This document shows, piece by piece, positions 6,481 to 14,289 of a stretch of 15,065 bases of DNA (positions are counted from its first letter, which is position 1; each line of letters begins with the position of its first letter). Origin of the DNA: an uncultured Bacteroidota bacterium (GTDB lineage: Bacteria; Bacteroidota; Bacteroidia; Chitinophagales; Chitinophagaceae). The notes under the pieces are model-generated. The model did not search any database, was not told the origin of the DNA, and saw only the letters and a program-made list of their open reading frames with translations. A program made the position numbers and the translations under genes. The stretch covers positions 1-15,065 of the forward strand of contig CAIRSV010000175.1 in the NCBI GenBank assembly GCA_903881265.1. Reading direction: 5' to 3'.

Positions 6481-9400
6481 TTATCTAATCAGCGTGATAT
6501 CCCCTTTCTGAATCACCTTCTCTTTTTGGAACGAGCAACTATATTCGAGATAATAAAAATATACATCAAGTTCACAATCAACGCCATTCAACTTGCCGTC
6601 CCAGCTTTGCAAAAGATCGTTTGTGGTAAACACATTCTTACCCCATCGATCATAAATACTAAACTTCACCGATGAGACTACACTGATTGGTAGCACACGA
6701 AGCACATCATTTTTGCCATCGCCATTCGGACTAAACGCATTCGGTACTACCGCTTTGCAACAGAGCAACTGATCGACATCGATCGCTTTATTCACGTCAC
6801 ATCCTTTGTTATCAGAGAGCGAAAATGACGTATGTGTTTCACCGATTGGATTTTGTTCTAATCCTACCATTCCATTGCTCCAACTATAATTATATGGAGG
6901 CCAACCACCTTGTAATGTCAATTTCACATAGCCAGTATTGGTTTCGAAGCAAGGCACATCTTTTTTCTCAATCACTACATCGAGCGCAGACGTAGGCCCC
7001 TGCACATTGAGCAATACCGTTTCTTTACAATCGTGACTGTCTTTAACAATAACCGTATACACCCCTTGCGTCAGATTCGTATAGGTGTTTTGTGGTGTAT
7101 ACGAACTAGTATTGAACGAGTAGAGATAAGGAATCAAACCTCCAGTTGTGCTGATATTGGCCGTGGCTGTCTTATCATTAAAACAAATGACAGTATCGGC
7201 GGTGTAGGTTGAAATGAGTTGTGATGGTTGATTAAAAACAACCACGGTATCATTCAAACATGAATTCGCATCGGTAATATAAATTGTATACGTACCACCG
7301 GCAATATGAGTGATTTGTGCAACGCTGCTAAAGTTGATGCCATCCACTGAATATTTGTATGGCGCTGTGCCCGAAGTTCCTGTCAATGTGATAGCCCCTG
7401 TTGAATCGCCGTGACATAAGGGTGGGTTGTAAGAAACCAAGCCCAGAAATGGTTTCCCATCATTTAACAACACAATAGTGTCTGTCTTGACACAACCAAT
7501 GCTATCGGTTGTTTTTACCCAATAGGTGCCAGGGGCAAGGCCTGTAATCACATTGGCTGTTGATCCTGTACTCCATAGCGCTTGCACCCATCCAGTTTGA
7601 TTAATGACGCCGTTCAAATAAATTTTTCCATTACTGCTATCGCAATTGGCATTTGCTTTTGATACACTGTTGACGAGTGCGAGCGAAGATCCAATAATCA
7701 GCGTATCCAAGGCAACGCAGTTATTGACATCTTTCGTAGTACAAACATATGTTCCTGCTGCCATACCTGTTGGCGTGGCGGTAGTTTGGCCACCGGGTGT
7801 CCAACTATATGTAAAAGGCGGTAATCCTCCAGAAGGTATAATCAATGCTGAACCATTATTTAGATTACATGTAGTATTATGCAACACGGTATCAAATGTG
7901 GTTGTCGTGAGCGTGTCCTGTAAAAGAATCACAGAAATTGTAGAGCACCCCTGCATATCGGTTACGGTTACACCATATTGTCCAGCAGGTATATTTATGA
8001 GATTATAGGTCGTATCGCCTGTGCTCCAAAGATAATGATACGGAGACGTTCCACCAGCAGGCGTAATGGCAATGGAGCCGACTGAATTATGACAGATGGG
8101 TTTTGTGATTGTGGTTTGAAGCGTAGGGATACTATCAAATTCCAAAAAAATGACAGCCGCAGTTGTGCACCCATTCGCATCAGAGGCTGTTATCATATAA
8201 GACCCTTGTGTCAAGCCTGTGATGGGCGAGCCTGTGGCACCATTACTCCATGTGATGGAATATGGAGGCACCCCATTAATGGCATGCGCATAAATTTTTC
8301 CATTCGAATCGGGGCAAATAGGTTTAATGATTGAATCGACCACGATATTCACATTATATTGCGGTTGTACTAGCAGAAGCGTGTCTTTCTTACAACCATT
8401 CGCATCTTTGATAGTAATATAATAATAGCCGCCGGTAATCATCGTGAAGACATTGCTGTTACCGAATGGTCCACTATTGATAGCGTAGGTGAATGGCGGT
8501 GTTCCTCCTGATGCTAATACGGTGATCATACCTGAACTATCGCCATTGCATTGAGGTTTGATAATGAGTATACTATCAATGTTCGGGCGATTTTTATCAA
8601 TGACTACAGAATCTTTAAACGTCACTGATGGACAATAAAAAGTAATCTCAGCTCTTATTTTAGTATATGGCAATGAAGGCGGGCAGAAGTAAATACTATC
8701 GACATTGGTGGCGATTACATTATTGTACATATTGCGCCACGTTAGCAGATAGTTTTGCGGACCTGCCGGCGCGATACGCAGACCTTCATTGCTCATGGTG
8801 AATATAGAGGCATGCTTGCCTGGGACGGTGAAGGCCGTTGTAGCACCAATATTTTGAACACCAACAGTAGCATAATTCGAATAATTAGTCAGATTGCCAT
8901 CACAGGTGGCTTTGCTATTAACGTGCACGTCAATGATATTGGTTGATTCATTCAGTACCACGTCAAACGACGAGGTGGCATTGCTGCAAGTCGTTCCAAA
9001 TATTTTCATATTCTGATAACTCACTACAAACTTCCTGAAAGGGGCTGTCCCTGTTGTTGCATATTTTATAGAGCCTCCCAGAGCGGGATCGACATCCATA
9101 TACATAAAGAAAATGGCGTTATCTGGAAAGGTGGAATTGAAATAAGGCAATAATTGTTGGGTATTATTGTTGCAACTAACACCGCTATACGCAGAATTAA
9201 ATGTCAATACGCCATTGTCGGCGATATAACATTCGGTATACACATTTTCAAAAAAACAGAAATTAAAACCAAGGGGAATCGCTGTAGAGAACTTATCATC
9301 ATTCGTGCTAAGTGTGGTTCCTGTGATGGTAATGGGTGCATAGGTCGAAGCGGCCGCTGTATACAAATTGGTTTTTAACGGTTTTGGGAAATTGGCATGC

Positions 9401-9540
9401 AACATCGTACAGGTGCTATCGCAATCAATCAAATAGGTAGGCCCTTCCACGATATCGAAACCATTCTGCGAAGAAGCAGGAAGAGAAATCAATAGCAGTA
9501 GGAAAATCGATAAATGCCAAAAAAGTATACGTTGAACCAT
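6481..9540 (-). CDS. T9SS type B cargo with SprB-like repeats (gliding-associated surface protein)
   Basis: A 1019-residue exported protein. The signal peptide MVQRILFWHLSIFLLLLISL, ending near ASSQ, occupies residues 1-25. Residues about 70-260 resemble the nidogen-like fold common at the head of such proteins (IPLGFNFCFF, ADNGVLTF, MYMDVDPALGGSIKY, ATVGVQN). From about 320 to 927 there are eight repeats of 70-78 residues of the SprB type, each with an early Cys, a GGxPPFxYxW-like core, a GTYxxxxxD turn and a second Cys before the next unit. The last 90 residues (VVPNAFSPNGDGKNDV, IYDRWGKNVF, SWDGKLNG) are the CHU_C/gliding-motility-associated C-terminal domain that targets proteins to the type IX secretion system. 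A cell-surface filament or adhesin is likely; actual gliding is not shown. An in-frame ATG at 9591 would give a longer N-terminus, but 9540 puts the signal peptide at the very start. Confidence 0.92.
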   Translation of the reverse strand: MVQRILFWHLSIFLLLLISLPASSQNGFDIVEGPTYLIDCDSTCTMLHANFPKPLKTNLYTAAASTYAPITITGTTLSTNDDKFSTAIPLGFNFCFFENVYTECYIADNGVLTFNSAYSGVSCNNNTQQLLPYFNSTFPDNAIFFMYMDVDPALGGSIKYATTGTAPFRKFVVSYQNMKIFGTTCSNATSSFDVVLNESTNIIDVHVNSKATCDGNLTNYSNYATVGVQNIGATTAFTVPGKHASIFTMSNEGLRIAPAGPQNYLLTWRNMYNNVIATNVDSIYFCPPSLPYTKIRAEITFYCPSVTFKDSVVIDKNRPNIDSILIIKPQCNGDSSGMITVLASGGTPPFTYAINSGPFGNSNVFTMITGGYYYITIKDANGCKKDTLLLVQPQYNVNIVVDSIIKPICPDSNGKIYAHAINGVPPYSITWSNGATGSPITGLTQGSYMITASDANGCTTAAVIFLEFDSIPTLQTTITKPICHNSVGSIAITPAGGTSPYHYLWSTGDTTYNLINIPAGQYGVTVTDMQGCSTISVILLQDTLTTTTFDTVLHNTTCNLNNGSALIIPSGGLPPFTYSWTPGGQTTATPTGMAAGTYVCTTKDVNNCVALDTLIIGSSLALVNSVSKANANCDSSNGKIYLNGVINQTGWVQALWSTGSTANVITGLAPGTYWVKTTDSIGCVKTDTIVLLNDGKPFLGLVSYNPPLCHGDSTGAITLTGTSGTAPYKYSVDGINFSSVAQITHIAGGTYTIYITDANSCLNDTVVVFNQPSQLISTYTADTVICFNDKTATANISTTGGLIPYLYSFNTSSYTPQNTYTNLTQGVYTVIVKDSHDCKETVLLNVQGPTSALDVVIEKKDVPCFETNTGYVKLTLQGGWPPYNYSWSNGMVGLEQNPIGETHTSFSLSDNKGCDVNKAIDVDQLLCCKAVVPNAFSPNGDGKNDVLRVLPISVVSSVKFSIYDRWGKNVFTTNDLLQSWDGKLNGVDCELDVYFYYLEYSCSFQKEKVIQKGDITLIR

Positions 9541-9546
9541 TCGTTT

Positions 9547-9554
9547 CAAATTTA
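9547..9554 (-). promoter_or_regulatory. Perfect -7 box just before the SprB-repeat gene, uncertain
   Basis: On the minus strand, bases 9554-9547 read TAAATTTG, a perfect TAnnTTTG. It ends six bases before the ATG at 9540, and no TTG is at the expected distance upstream. It may therefore be chance in an A-rich translation leader, or mark a nearly leaderless message. Confidence 0.25.
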
Positions 9555-9763
9555 ATTGTTTTTCTAAACTTTGCATAGATAAGTGCCACATTCTTCATAC
9601 GCCATCAGATTAAATGCGAAGGCAAGACGAAAATTTTACCTAAATTGTTAGCTTCGAGCGATACCTATTTTAGTTATGTAAAACAGTTTCGTACAAGCAG
9701 CATCGTCAAAGAACCTAGGCTTTTAATCCTTCAAAAAAAACAGAGCACCACAACACAGGTTTC

Positions 9764-9785
9764 GATTGTCATATGATTGTCATAT
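9764..9785 (+). repeat. 11-bp tandem direct repeat, candidate operator
   Basis: GATTGTCATAT occurs twice head to tail (9764-9774 and 9775-9785), which puts the two copies one helical turn apart on the same DNA face. It ends 14 bases before the -33 element of the promoter driving the HmuY-like gene and contains the palindrome TCATATGA at the junction. Position and phasing suit an activator or iron/haem-responsive regulator, but it does not match the classical Fur box well. It lies in the 309-base divergent spacer (9541-9849), so it could act on both genes. Confidence 0.5.
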
Positions 9786-9799
9786 TTGATTCAATACCC

Positions 9800-9828
9800 T
9801 TGATTGCAATAATCCCAATTTACTTTTG
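9800..9828 (+). promoter_or_regulatory. Promoter of the HmuY-like/TonB receptor pair
   Basis: TTG at 9800-9802, an 18-base spacer and TACTTTTG at 9821-9828 make a perfect match to the Bacteroidota -33/-7 promoter, with the same spacing as the one proposed at 235-263. Transcription would start around 9835, which excludes the in-frame TTG codon at 9826 as the translation start. The rest of the divergent spacer (9541-9763) shows no other clear signal. Confidence 0.65.
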
Positions 9829-9849
9829 TATCCTAAAAAATATATGTAC

Positions 9850-11148
9850 ATGAGGAAGGTAATTTTTACATTGATTTCGATGATTGTTATGGGAAGCACA
9901 GCGATGGCGCAATGGTCGGCCGATTCAGTATTAATGGGCGCTGTGTGCACAAATGATGTGTTTTACAGTCTGCAAAACGGCACAGTGAAAACAGAAAACA
10001 ATAAAAACTGGCATCTGGCTTTTGCATTAGGTGGTGCGTTAGACAGCGCAGCGGTTTGGGCAAATCATAATGCCGGGACCAATTTTGTCAAAGTGTATAA
10101 CGTGCATAAAGACATTTCACAATGGGCAACAGTTACACTAGCAGATACGGCCACTGCAAGTTTATGTTATAATAACGATCAGGGATGGGATCAAGGAGCG
10201 CTGAACATGTTCGGTTCTGGACCAATGCAATATGGCTGGGGACATTATGCAGGAAGCCCTTCGCACGATAATGTGGGCGATTCTATTTTTATTGTCAAAG
10301 CAAATGGCGTATTCTTCAAATTCTTTATCAATTCACTAGTAGGTGTCGGAGCCGATGCGGGTAACTGGAATATCCAAATTGATACGTTCTCTGGTTCGAC
10401 TATCTATGATACAATCCGATATTCAAACTATCTAAACCGTCGATTTGCGTATTATAATTTGGCCACAGGTGCTGATACCAATCGTGAGCCGGCAAAAACA
10501 GATTGGGATATGGTTTTTAATCGTTATTCAACAAGTGACGTAGCAAGCGGACAATATCCGTTTAATAGTGTTGTCGGTGCTTTAAGCAACAGAGGTGTCA
10601 AGGTATCAAAAGCCAATGTCGTTCACGTAGATTCTGCGCTTGCACATTATGGTGATTATGTGTGGCCTTGGCCTGCAACTAGCAACGTAATTTCCACAAT
10701 CGGTTATAACTGGAAAACGTTTACGCCACCTACAACTTGGTCAGTGCCTGATTCTGTTTCCTACTTCGTGAATGATGTTGCTGGTAACTTATATCAATTG
10801 CAGTTTACAGGTTATGGCGGAAGCGGTCAAGGTAAAATCTATTTGCGTAAACGACTTGTAGCCGCTACGGCAGTCAATGATGTTTCTTCATTAATAAGTC
10901 GCTATGAATTTTACCCAAATCCAACGCAAAATGAAATCAATATTGCGCTTGATAGTAAAGATAATACCAAGGCACGATTGTCATTGACTTCGATGAGTGG
11001 TCAAGTTGTATTCTCGTCAACGTTAAGGATCAACACAGGCTTGAATGCCTATTCAGTTTCAACAGCAAATTATCCTGCCGGACATTATATTCTTTCAGTG
11101 AAAGGTAGTCATACCAACATCAGCGAAAAAATCGTCGTTACAAAATAA
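9850..11148 (+). CDS. Double HmuY-like haem-binding protein with T9SS type A sorting domain
   Basis: A 432-residue secreted protein. Signal peptide MRKVIFTLISMIVMGSTAMA is residues 1-20. Two copies of an HmuY-like beta domain follow. Copy 1 (about 36-180) has VFYSLQNG, NWHLAF and DSIFIVKANGVFFKFFIN; copy 2 (about 198-335) has AYYNLATG, DWDMVF, SNRGVKV and VSYFVNDVAGNLYQLQF. The pairings (aromatic-rich strand with x-L-x-x-G, W-x-x-x-F strand, late strand with aromatic-K/Q-x-x-F) match between copies. Residues about 349-432 (YEFYPNPTQNE, GQVVFSSTL, YPAGHYILSVKG, SEKIVVTK) are a type A T9SS sorting domain, normally cleaved when the cargo reaches the surface. HmuY proteins bind haem by His or Met pairs; the His at 55, 73, 86, 132, 139, 259 and 266 are candidates but no ligand is assignable. 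ATG at 9844 is also possible; 9850 gives the tidier signal peptide. The receptor gene begins 6 bases after the stop. Confidence 0.75.
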   Translation: MRKVIFTLISMIVMGSTAMAQWSADSVLMGAVCTNDVFYSLQNGTVKTENNKNWHLAFALGGALDSAAVWANHNAGTNFVKVYNVHKDISQWATVTLADTATASLCYNNDQGWDQGALNMFGSGPMQYGWGHYAGSPSHDNVGDSIFIVKANGVFFKFFINSLVGVGADAGNWNIQIDTFSGSTIYDTIRYSNYLNRRFAYYNLATGADTNREPAKTDWDMVFNRYSTSDVASGQYPFNSVVGALSNRGVKVSKANVVHVDSALAHYGDYVWPWPATSNVISTIGYNWKTFTPPTTWSVPDSVSYFVNDVAGNLYQLQFTGYGGSGQGKIYLRKRLVAATAVNDVSSLISRYEFYPNPTQNEINIALDSKDNTKARLSLTSMSGQVVFSSTLRINTGLNAYSVSTANYPAGHYILSVKGSHTNISEKIVVTK

Positions 11149-11154
11149 AGTAGT

Positions 11155-13362
11155 TTGTTTAGACACATACTTCATATCATCATCATTATGCTAGCAGCCT
11201 TAGGATCTAAGGCTGCTAGTTTGGTGATTGACGTGAAGGATCAGACAACCAAACAATCATTGACGGGTTCTACCATCAGGGTATATAGTCAAGGTAAAGA
11301 GAAAGGAATTTCATCGCCTATTGGTGCGACCACAGAAATTAAAAATGCATCCTATCCAATAAAAATAAAGATTTCCTTTACTGGATATGAGTCGCTCACT
11401 GTAACCCTTCGACAGCAAGATGTCGTTGCAAAGGATGGCATCGATTACGCAACGTTCTATTTAGAAAAATCAGTGACGCAGATAAATGATGTGGTTATTA
11501 CCGGACAAGTTATTCCTGTCATGGCTAAACAATCGATTTATAAAGTCAACACTATTTCTAGTCTTGAAATTACTCAACGTGCTGCCATATCACTCAACGA
11601 TGTATTGAATTACGAAATGAATCATTTTATTTCGAATGACAATGTTCTTGGCACCTCAATGAATATCGGTGGCATTGGTGGTCAAAATGTGAAGGTGCTT
11701 ATGAACGGCATTCCTATCATGGGACGAGAAAACGGCAATATTGATATGGGGCAACTTAATATGAATAATATCAAGCGTGTTGAAATGATACAAGGCCCTA
11801 TGAGTGTCATCTATGGCAGTAATGCATTAGGGGGTGTGGTTAACCTGATAACAGCGACACCTAAAAAGAAATTCGCCTTAGGCGCGAGATCATATTATGA
11901 GAGTATCGGACGCTATAATTTCTCGGGGAATATGAGTATGAATAAAAAGAATCATCAATTTCAGTTATCCCTTGCAAGAAATTTTTTCGCTGGATGGACT
12001 CCAAAGGATTCGATTGATCGTTTTCAACTTTGGAAACCCAAAACTCAATACACAGGTGATTTGCAATATTGGTTCACTATCAAGAAAATGAAACTGAGTT
12101 ATTTTGGTTCCTATTTGAATGAAAAAATAACCAATAAAGGACAGCCTATTATTAATCCATATGAAGGATATGCGTTTGATGAATATTATAGAACAAATCG
12201 TATCATCAATGCCGTGTCAGCCAATTTGCCATTGAATAAAACAGATCAGCTTGCCTTTACAAATAGCTATCAACTCTATAAACGCACTAAGAATAGGCTA
12301 AAGAAAGATCTTGTATCGCTCAATGAATTCGAAACAGAAAATGTAGGCGATCAAGACACGACTCGATTTTATGATTTGAATCTACGAGGAACGTATACAA
12401 GCTCTCGAATGAAACATCTCGATATTGTTCTTGGATATGAATACGCGCAACAAACAGGTGCGAGCTACAAACTAGTCGATCAGAAACAACGCATGTCGGA
12501 TATTGGCATCTTCGGCTCTGCTTCCTATACGTATAAATTTTTCCAACTTCAACCATCGTTGAGAGTGACATACAATAACTGGTATAAAACAAATTTTACG
12601 CCAGCACTTCATACCAAACTTGAGTTGAATGCATCAACACAATTGCGCGCTTCGTATGCCCGCGGATTCAGAGCGCCGACCTTAAAAGAAATGTATCTTC
12701 AGTTTATTGATCAAAATCATACTATTATCGGGAACCCAGATTTAAAACCTGAAATTGGAGATCATTTTGAAATCGGATTAGAACATCAATATGCAATCAA
12801 ACATGCAGCGGCAAGCTATAGTGTGAATGCCTATTATAATTCCATACAAAACCTTATCACACTAGCTGTATTCAATAATCACGGAGTGCTCAGGCAGTAC
12901 GAGAATATTCAAACATATAAAAACCTGATGCTGAATATCAAAGGAAAAGTTACAGGATCACAATACAGTCTGGGCGCCGGCACGGGTGTTATTTATGTTG
13001 AAAAAACAAATGTCACACCTGAGAATACTATTCTTGAATGCACATTCACCGGTAGCTACACTTGGAAGAAAATCAATACTACCTTTAATCTGAATTACAA
13101 GTATAATAGTCGTCAACCTGTGATAACTGTCGATCAGCAATTTTTGTATACGTCTCCAATGCATATTGCCAATGTTTCAGCACAGCATTCATTTTTTAAG
13201 AAGGTACTAGTAGCTCAAGTAGGCGTTAAGAATCTTTTTAACTTGCAGAATTCAACGTTGACCGGCAGTATTAATCCACAATCAAGTGGCCATTTGAGTG
13301 CTGGCGCGATGCAAGCATTTCCTGCAAGAAGCTTCTTTATCGACGTCACCTACTCGTTCTAA
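11155..13362 (+). CDS. TonB-dependent outer-membrane receptor, probable haem receptor (HmuR-like)
   Basis: A 735-residue receptor. Signal peptide at 1-21 (MFRHILHIIIIMLAALGSKA); a carboxypeptidase-regulatory-like beta-sandwich at about 22-105; a plug at about 120-235 with SLNDVLNYE, VLMNGIPI, VEMIQGPMSVIYGSNALGG and VVNLIT; then a beta barrel to the final aromatic residue (TYSF). The barrel has FRAP (505-508), His522 and NPDLKPE (527-533), the arrangement of haem receptors such as HmuR and HemR, where the His between the FRAP and NPDL boxes binds haem. His157 in the plug could be the second ligand (inference). Co-transcription with the HmuY-like gene supports haem. Start: a stop codon lies right before TTG 11155; the first ATG (11188) would cut away most of the signal peptide, so TTG is preferred although rare. 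A perfect 13-bp hairpin lies within codons 13-22. Confidence 0.88.
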   Translation: MFRHILHIIIIMLAALGSKAASLVIDVKDQTTKQSLTGSTIRVYSQGKEKGISSPIGATTEIKNASYPIKIKISFTGYESLTVTLRQQDVVAKDGIDYATFYLEKSVTQINDVVITGQVIPVMAKQSIYKVNTISSLEITQRAAISLNDVLNYEMNHFISNDNVLGTSMNIGGIGGQNVKVLMNGIPIMGRENGNIDMGQLNMNNIKRVEMIQGPMSVIYGSNALGGVVNLITATPKKKFALGARSYYESIGRYNFSGNMSMNKKNHQFQLSLARNFFAGWTPKDSIDRFQLWKPKTQYTGDLQYWFTIKKMKLSYFGSYLNEKITNKGQPIINPYEGYAFDEYYRTNRIINAVSANLPLNKTDQLAFTNSYQLYKRTKNRLKKDLVSLNEFETENVGDQDTTRFYDLNLRGTYTSSRMKHLDIVLGYEYAQQTGASYKLVDQKQRMSDIGIFGSASYTYKFFQLQPSLRVTYNNWYKTNFTPALHTKLELNASTQLRASYARGFRAPTLKEMYLQFIDQNHTIIGNPDLKPEIGDHFEIGLEHQYAIKHAAASYSVNAYYNSIQNLITLAVFNNHGVLRQYENIQTYKNLMLNIKGKVTGSQYSLGAGTGVIYVEKTNVTPENTILECTFTGSYTWKKINTTFNLNYKYNSRQPVITVDQQFLYTSPMHIANVSAQHSFFKKVLVAQVGVKNLFNLQNSTLTGSINPQSSGHLSAGAMQAFPARSFFIDVTYSF
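11191..11219 (+). other. Perfect 13-bp hairpin inside the receptor signal-peptide codons
   Basis: CTAGCAGCCTTAG (11191-11203), a three-base loop GAT (11204-11206) and CTAAGGCTGCTAG (11207-11219) form a perfect inverted repeat, extendable by a G-T pair (11190/11220). It starts three bases after the ATG at 11188 and encodes the end of the signal peptide. Only TTT follows it, so it is not a standard terminator. As RNA it could slow translation initiation, act as an attenuator or shield the mRNA from 3'-5' decay, thereby setting the HmuY-like to receptor ratio. Confidence 0.6.
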
Positions 13363-13383
13363 CAAGCTTGCATTTTTTCTTTT
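13309..13383 (+). terminator. Terminator candidate after the TonB receptor gene
   Basis: ATGCAAGC (13309-13316), within the end of the gene, is complementary to GCTTGCAT (13366-13373) just past the stop; the latter also pairs over six bases with 13323-13328. A T-rich tract (13373-13383, with one C) follows at once, as in an intrinsic terminator. The loop of 38-49 bases is much longer than usual, so this is a modest candidate. Confidence 0.28.
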
Positions 13384-13648
13384 ACAATCGACTTTCAAAT
13401 TAAAGTAGCATAAAATTTTGTTTTATTGTTTTACATCTCTATCTTTAAATTATAAATACTCTTTCTCTCTGAAGAAATCTCTACAAGAATAAACAGGCTT
13501 CACAAACGCTTGTATTTTATTAAAACAACATCCGCGTAATGGATAACTGATAGAATTTCTTTTCTTGTATCATATCATTGATAACGAATTTGAAATATAT
13601 ATCGCATTCAACGCGCTATTAAAAAGAGAGAACACACGCCTATAGCAG
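13384..13648. other. AT-rich spacer with no gene visible
   Basis: Together with its flanks this makes a 340-base gap between the receptor and sigma-factor genes. I see no open reading frame with coding character, no RNA gene and no repeat longer than a few bases. No convincing TTG-N18-TAnnTTTG promoter for the sigma gene is found, so that promoter may be of another class. Confidence 0.5.
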
Positions 13649-13702
13649 ACACTTCTACATGATATTTTAACTTATTGCCTTAAACAATAAAAAAAGAAGT
13701 GT
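13649..13702 (+). promoter_or_regulatory. Leader stem hiding the ribosome-binding region of the sigma-factor gene
   Basis: ACACTTCT (13649-13656) is the exact complement of AGAAGTGT (13695-13702), the eight bases directly before the ATG and the only Shine-Dalgarno-like stretch. A second hairpin, TTATTG (13672-13677) / CAATAA (13685-13690) with a 7-base loop, is nested inside. If transcription starts upstream of 13649, the folded leader would block translation of the sigma factor until opened by heat, a ligand, a protein or a small RNA. In an AT-rich leader chance pairing is possible. Confidence 0.4.
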
Positions 13703-14284
13703 ATGCATACCTTACAACATCTCACAGAAGAAGATTTATTTGTTCTCATTAGAACGAATGATGAACATGCGATTGCGGAACTATTACAACGCAATAAACG
13801 CAAACTATTTACCGCCATTTACTTATTGGTCAAAGACAGATATACAGCTGAGGACCTTTTCCAGGATGTTTGTATTAAAGTGATTACCAAAATCAGGGAA
13901 GGGAAGTACAATGACGACGGACGCTTTACGCCTTGGGCGTTGCGGATTGCCCGTAATTTAACCATCGACCATTTGCGAGTTGCGAAACGAATGGTCAAGA
14001 TTACCTTGCCTGATGGACGTGATATCTGCGAATTGATAGGCGTGGAAGAAACAAATCACGAACAGGCTATGATGAAAGGACAATCTTGCGGAAGGGTTCG
14101 TAAAATGCTTGATATGATACCCTATGAGCAACGCGAGACCATTATTCTTCGCCTATATGGGAATATGAGTTTTAAACAAATTGCTGAATTGACTGGAGTA
14201 AGTTTAAATACATCCCTTGGTCGAATGCGCTATGGTCTTATTAATCTGCGAAAGGTGATGGGTGAAAAAGGGATCTTGTTGTAG
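13703..14284 (+). CDS. ECF-type sigma-70 family RNA polymerase sigma factor
   Basis: A 193-residue two-domain sigma factor. Region 2 (about 28-97) has LLVKDRYTAEDLFQDVCIKV (41-60), the core-binding helix, and FTPWALRIARNLTIDHLR (75-92), which contacts the -10 element. A linker (98-130) is followed by region 4 (about 131-186): RVRKMLDMIPYEQRETIILR, then the helix-turn-helix MSFKQIAELTGVSLNTSLGR (155-174) that reads the -35 element. The length and the sequence around the helix-turn-helix resemble stand-alone Bacteroidota ECF factors. No anti-sigma gene is next to it: the following gene is on the other strand, 5 bases after the stop. Control could thus be at the level of its own leader. Start fixed by ATG 13703, the first in the frame. 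Confidence 0.9.
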   Translation: MHTLQHLTEEDLFVLIRTNDEHAIAELLQRNKRKLFTAIYLLVKDRYTAEDLFQDVCIKVITKIREGKYNDDGRFTPWALRIARNLTIDHLRVAKRMVKITLPDGRDICELIGVEETNHEQAMMKGQSCGRVRKMLDMIPYEQRETIILRLYGNMSFKQIAELTGVSLNTSLGRMRYGLINLRKVMGEKGILL

Positions 14285-14289
14285 TGTAA

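Noticed and set aside
6418..6675. Plus-strand frame of 85 codons downstream of rsmI
   Set aside because: It overlaps the T9SS sorting domain codons of the opposite-strand gene and has no domain signal.
13363..13370. CAAGCTTG palindrome followed by T-run as a terminator stem
   Set aside because: A perfect palindrome with no loop cannot fold as an RNA hairpin by itself; the longer-range pairing with 13309-13316 is listed instead at low confidence.
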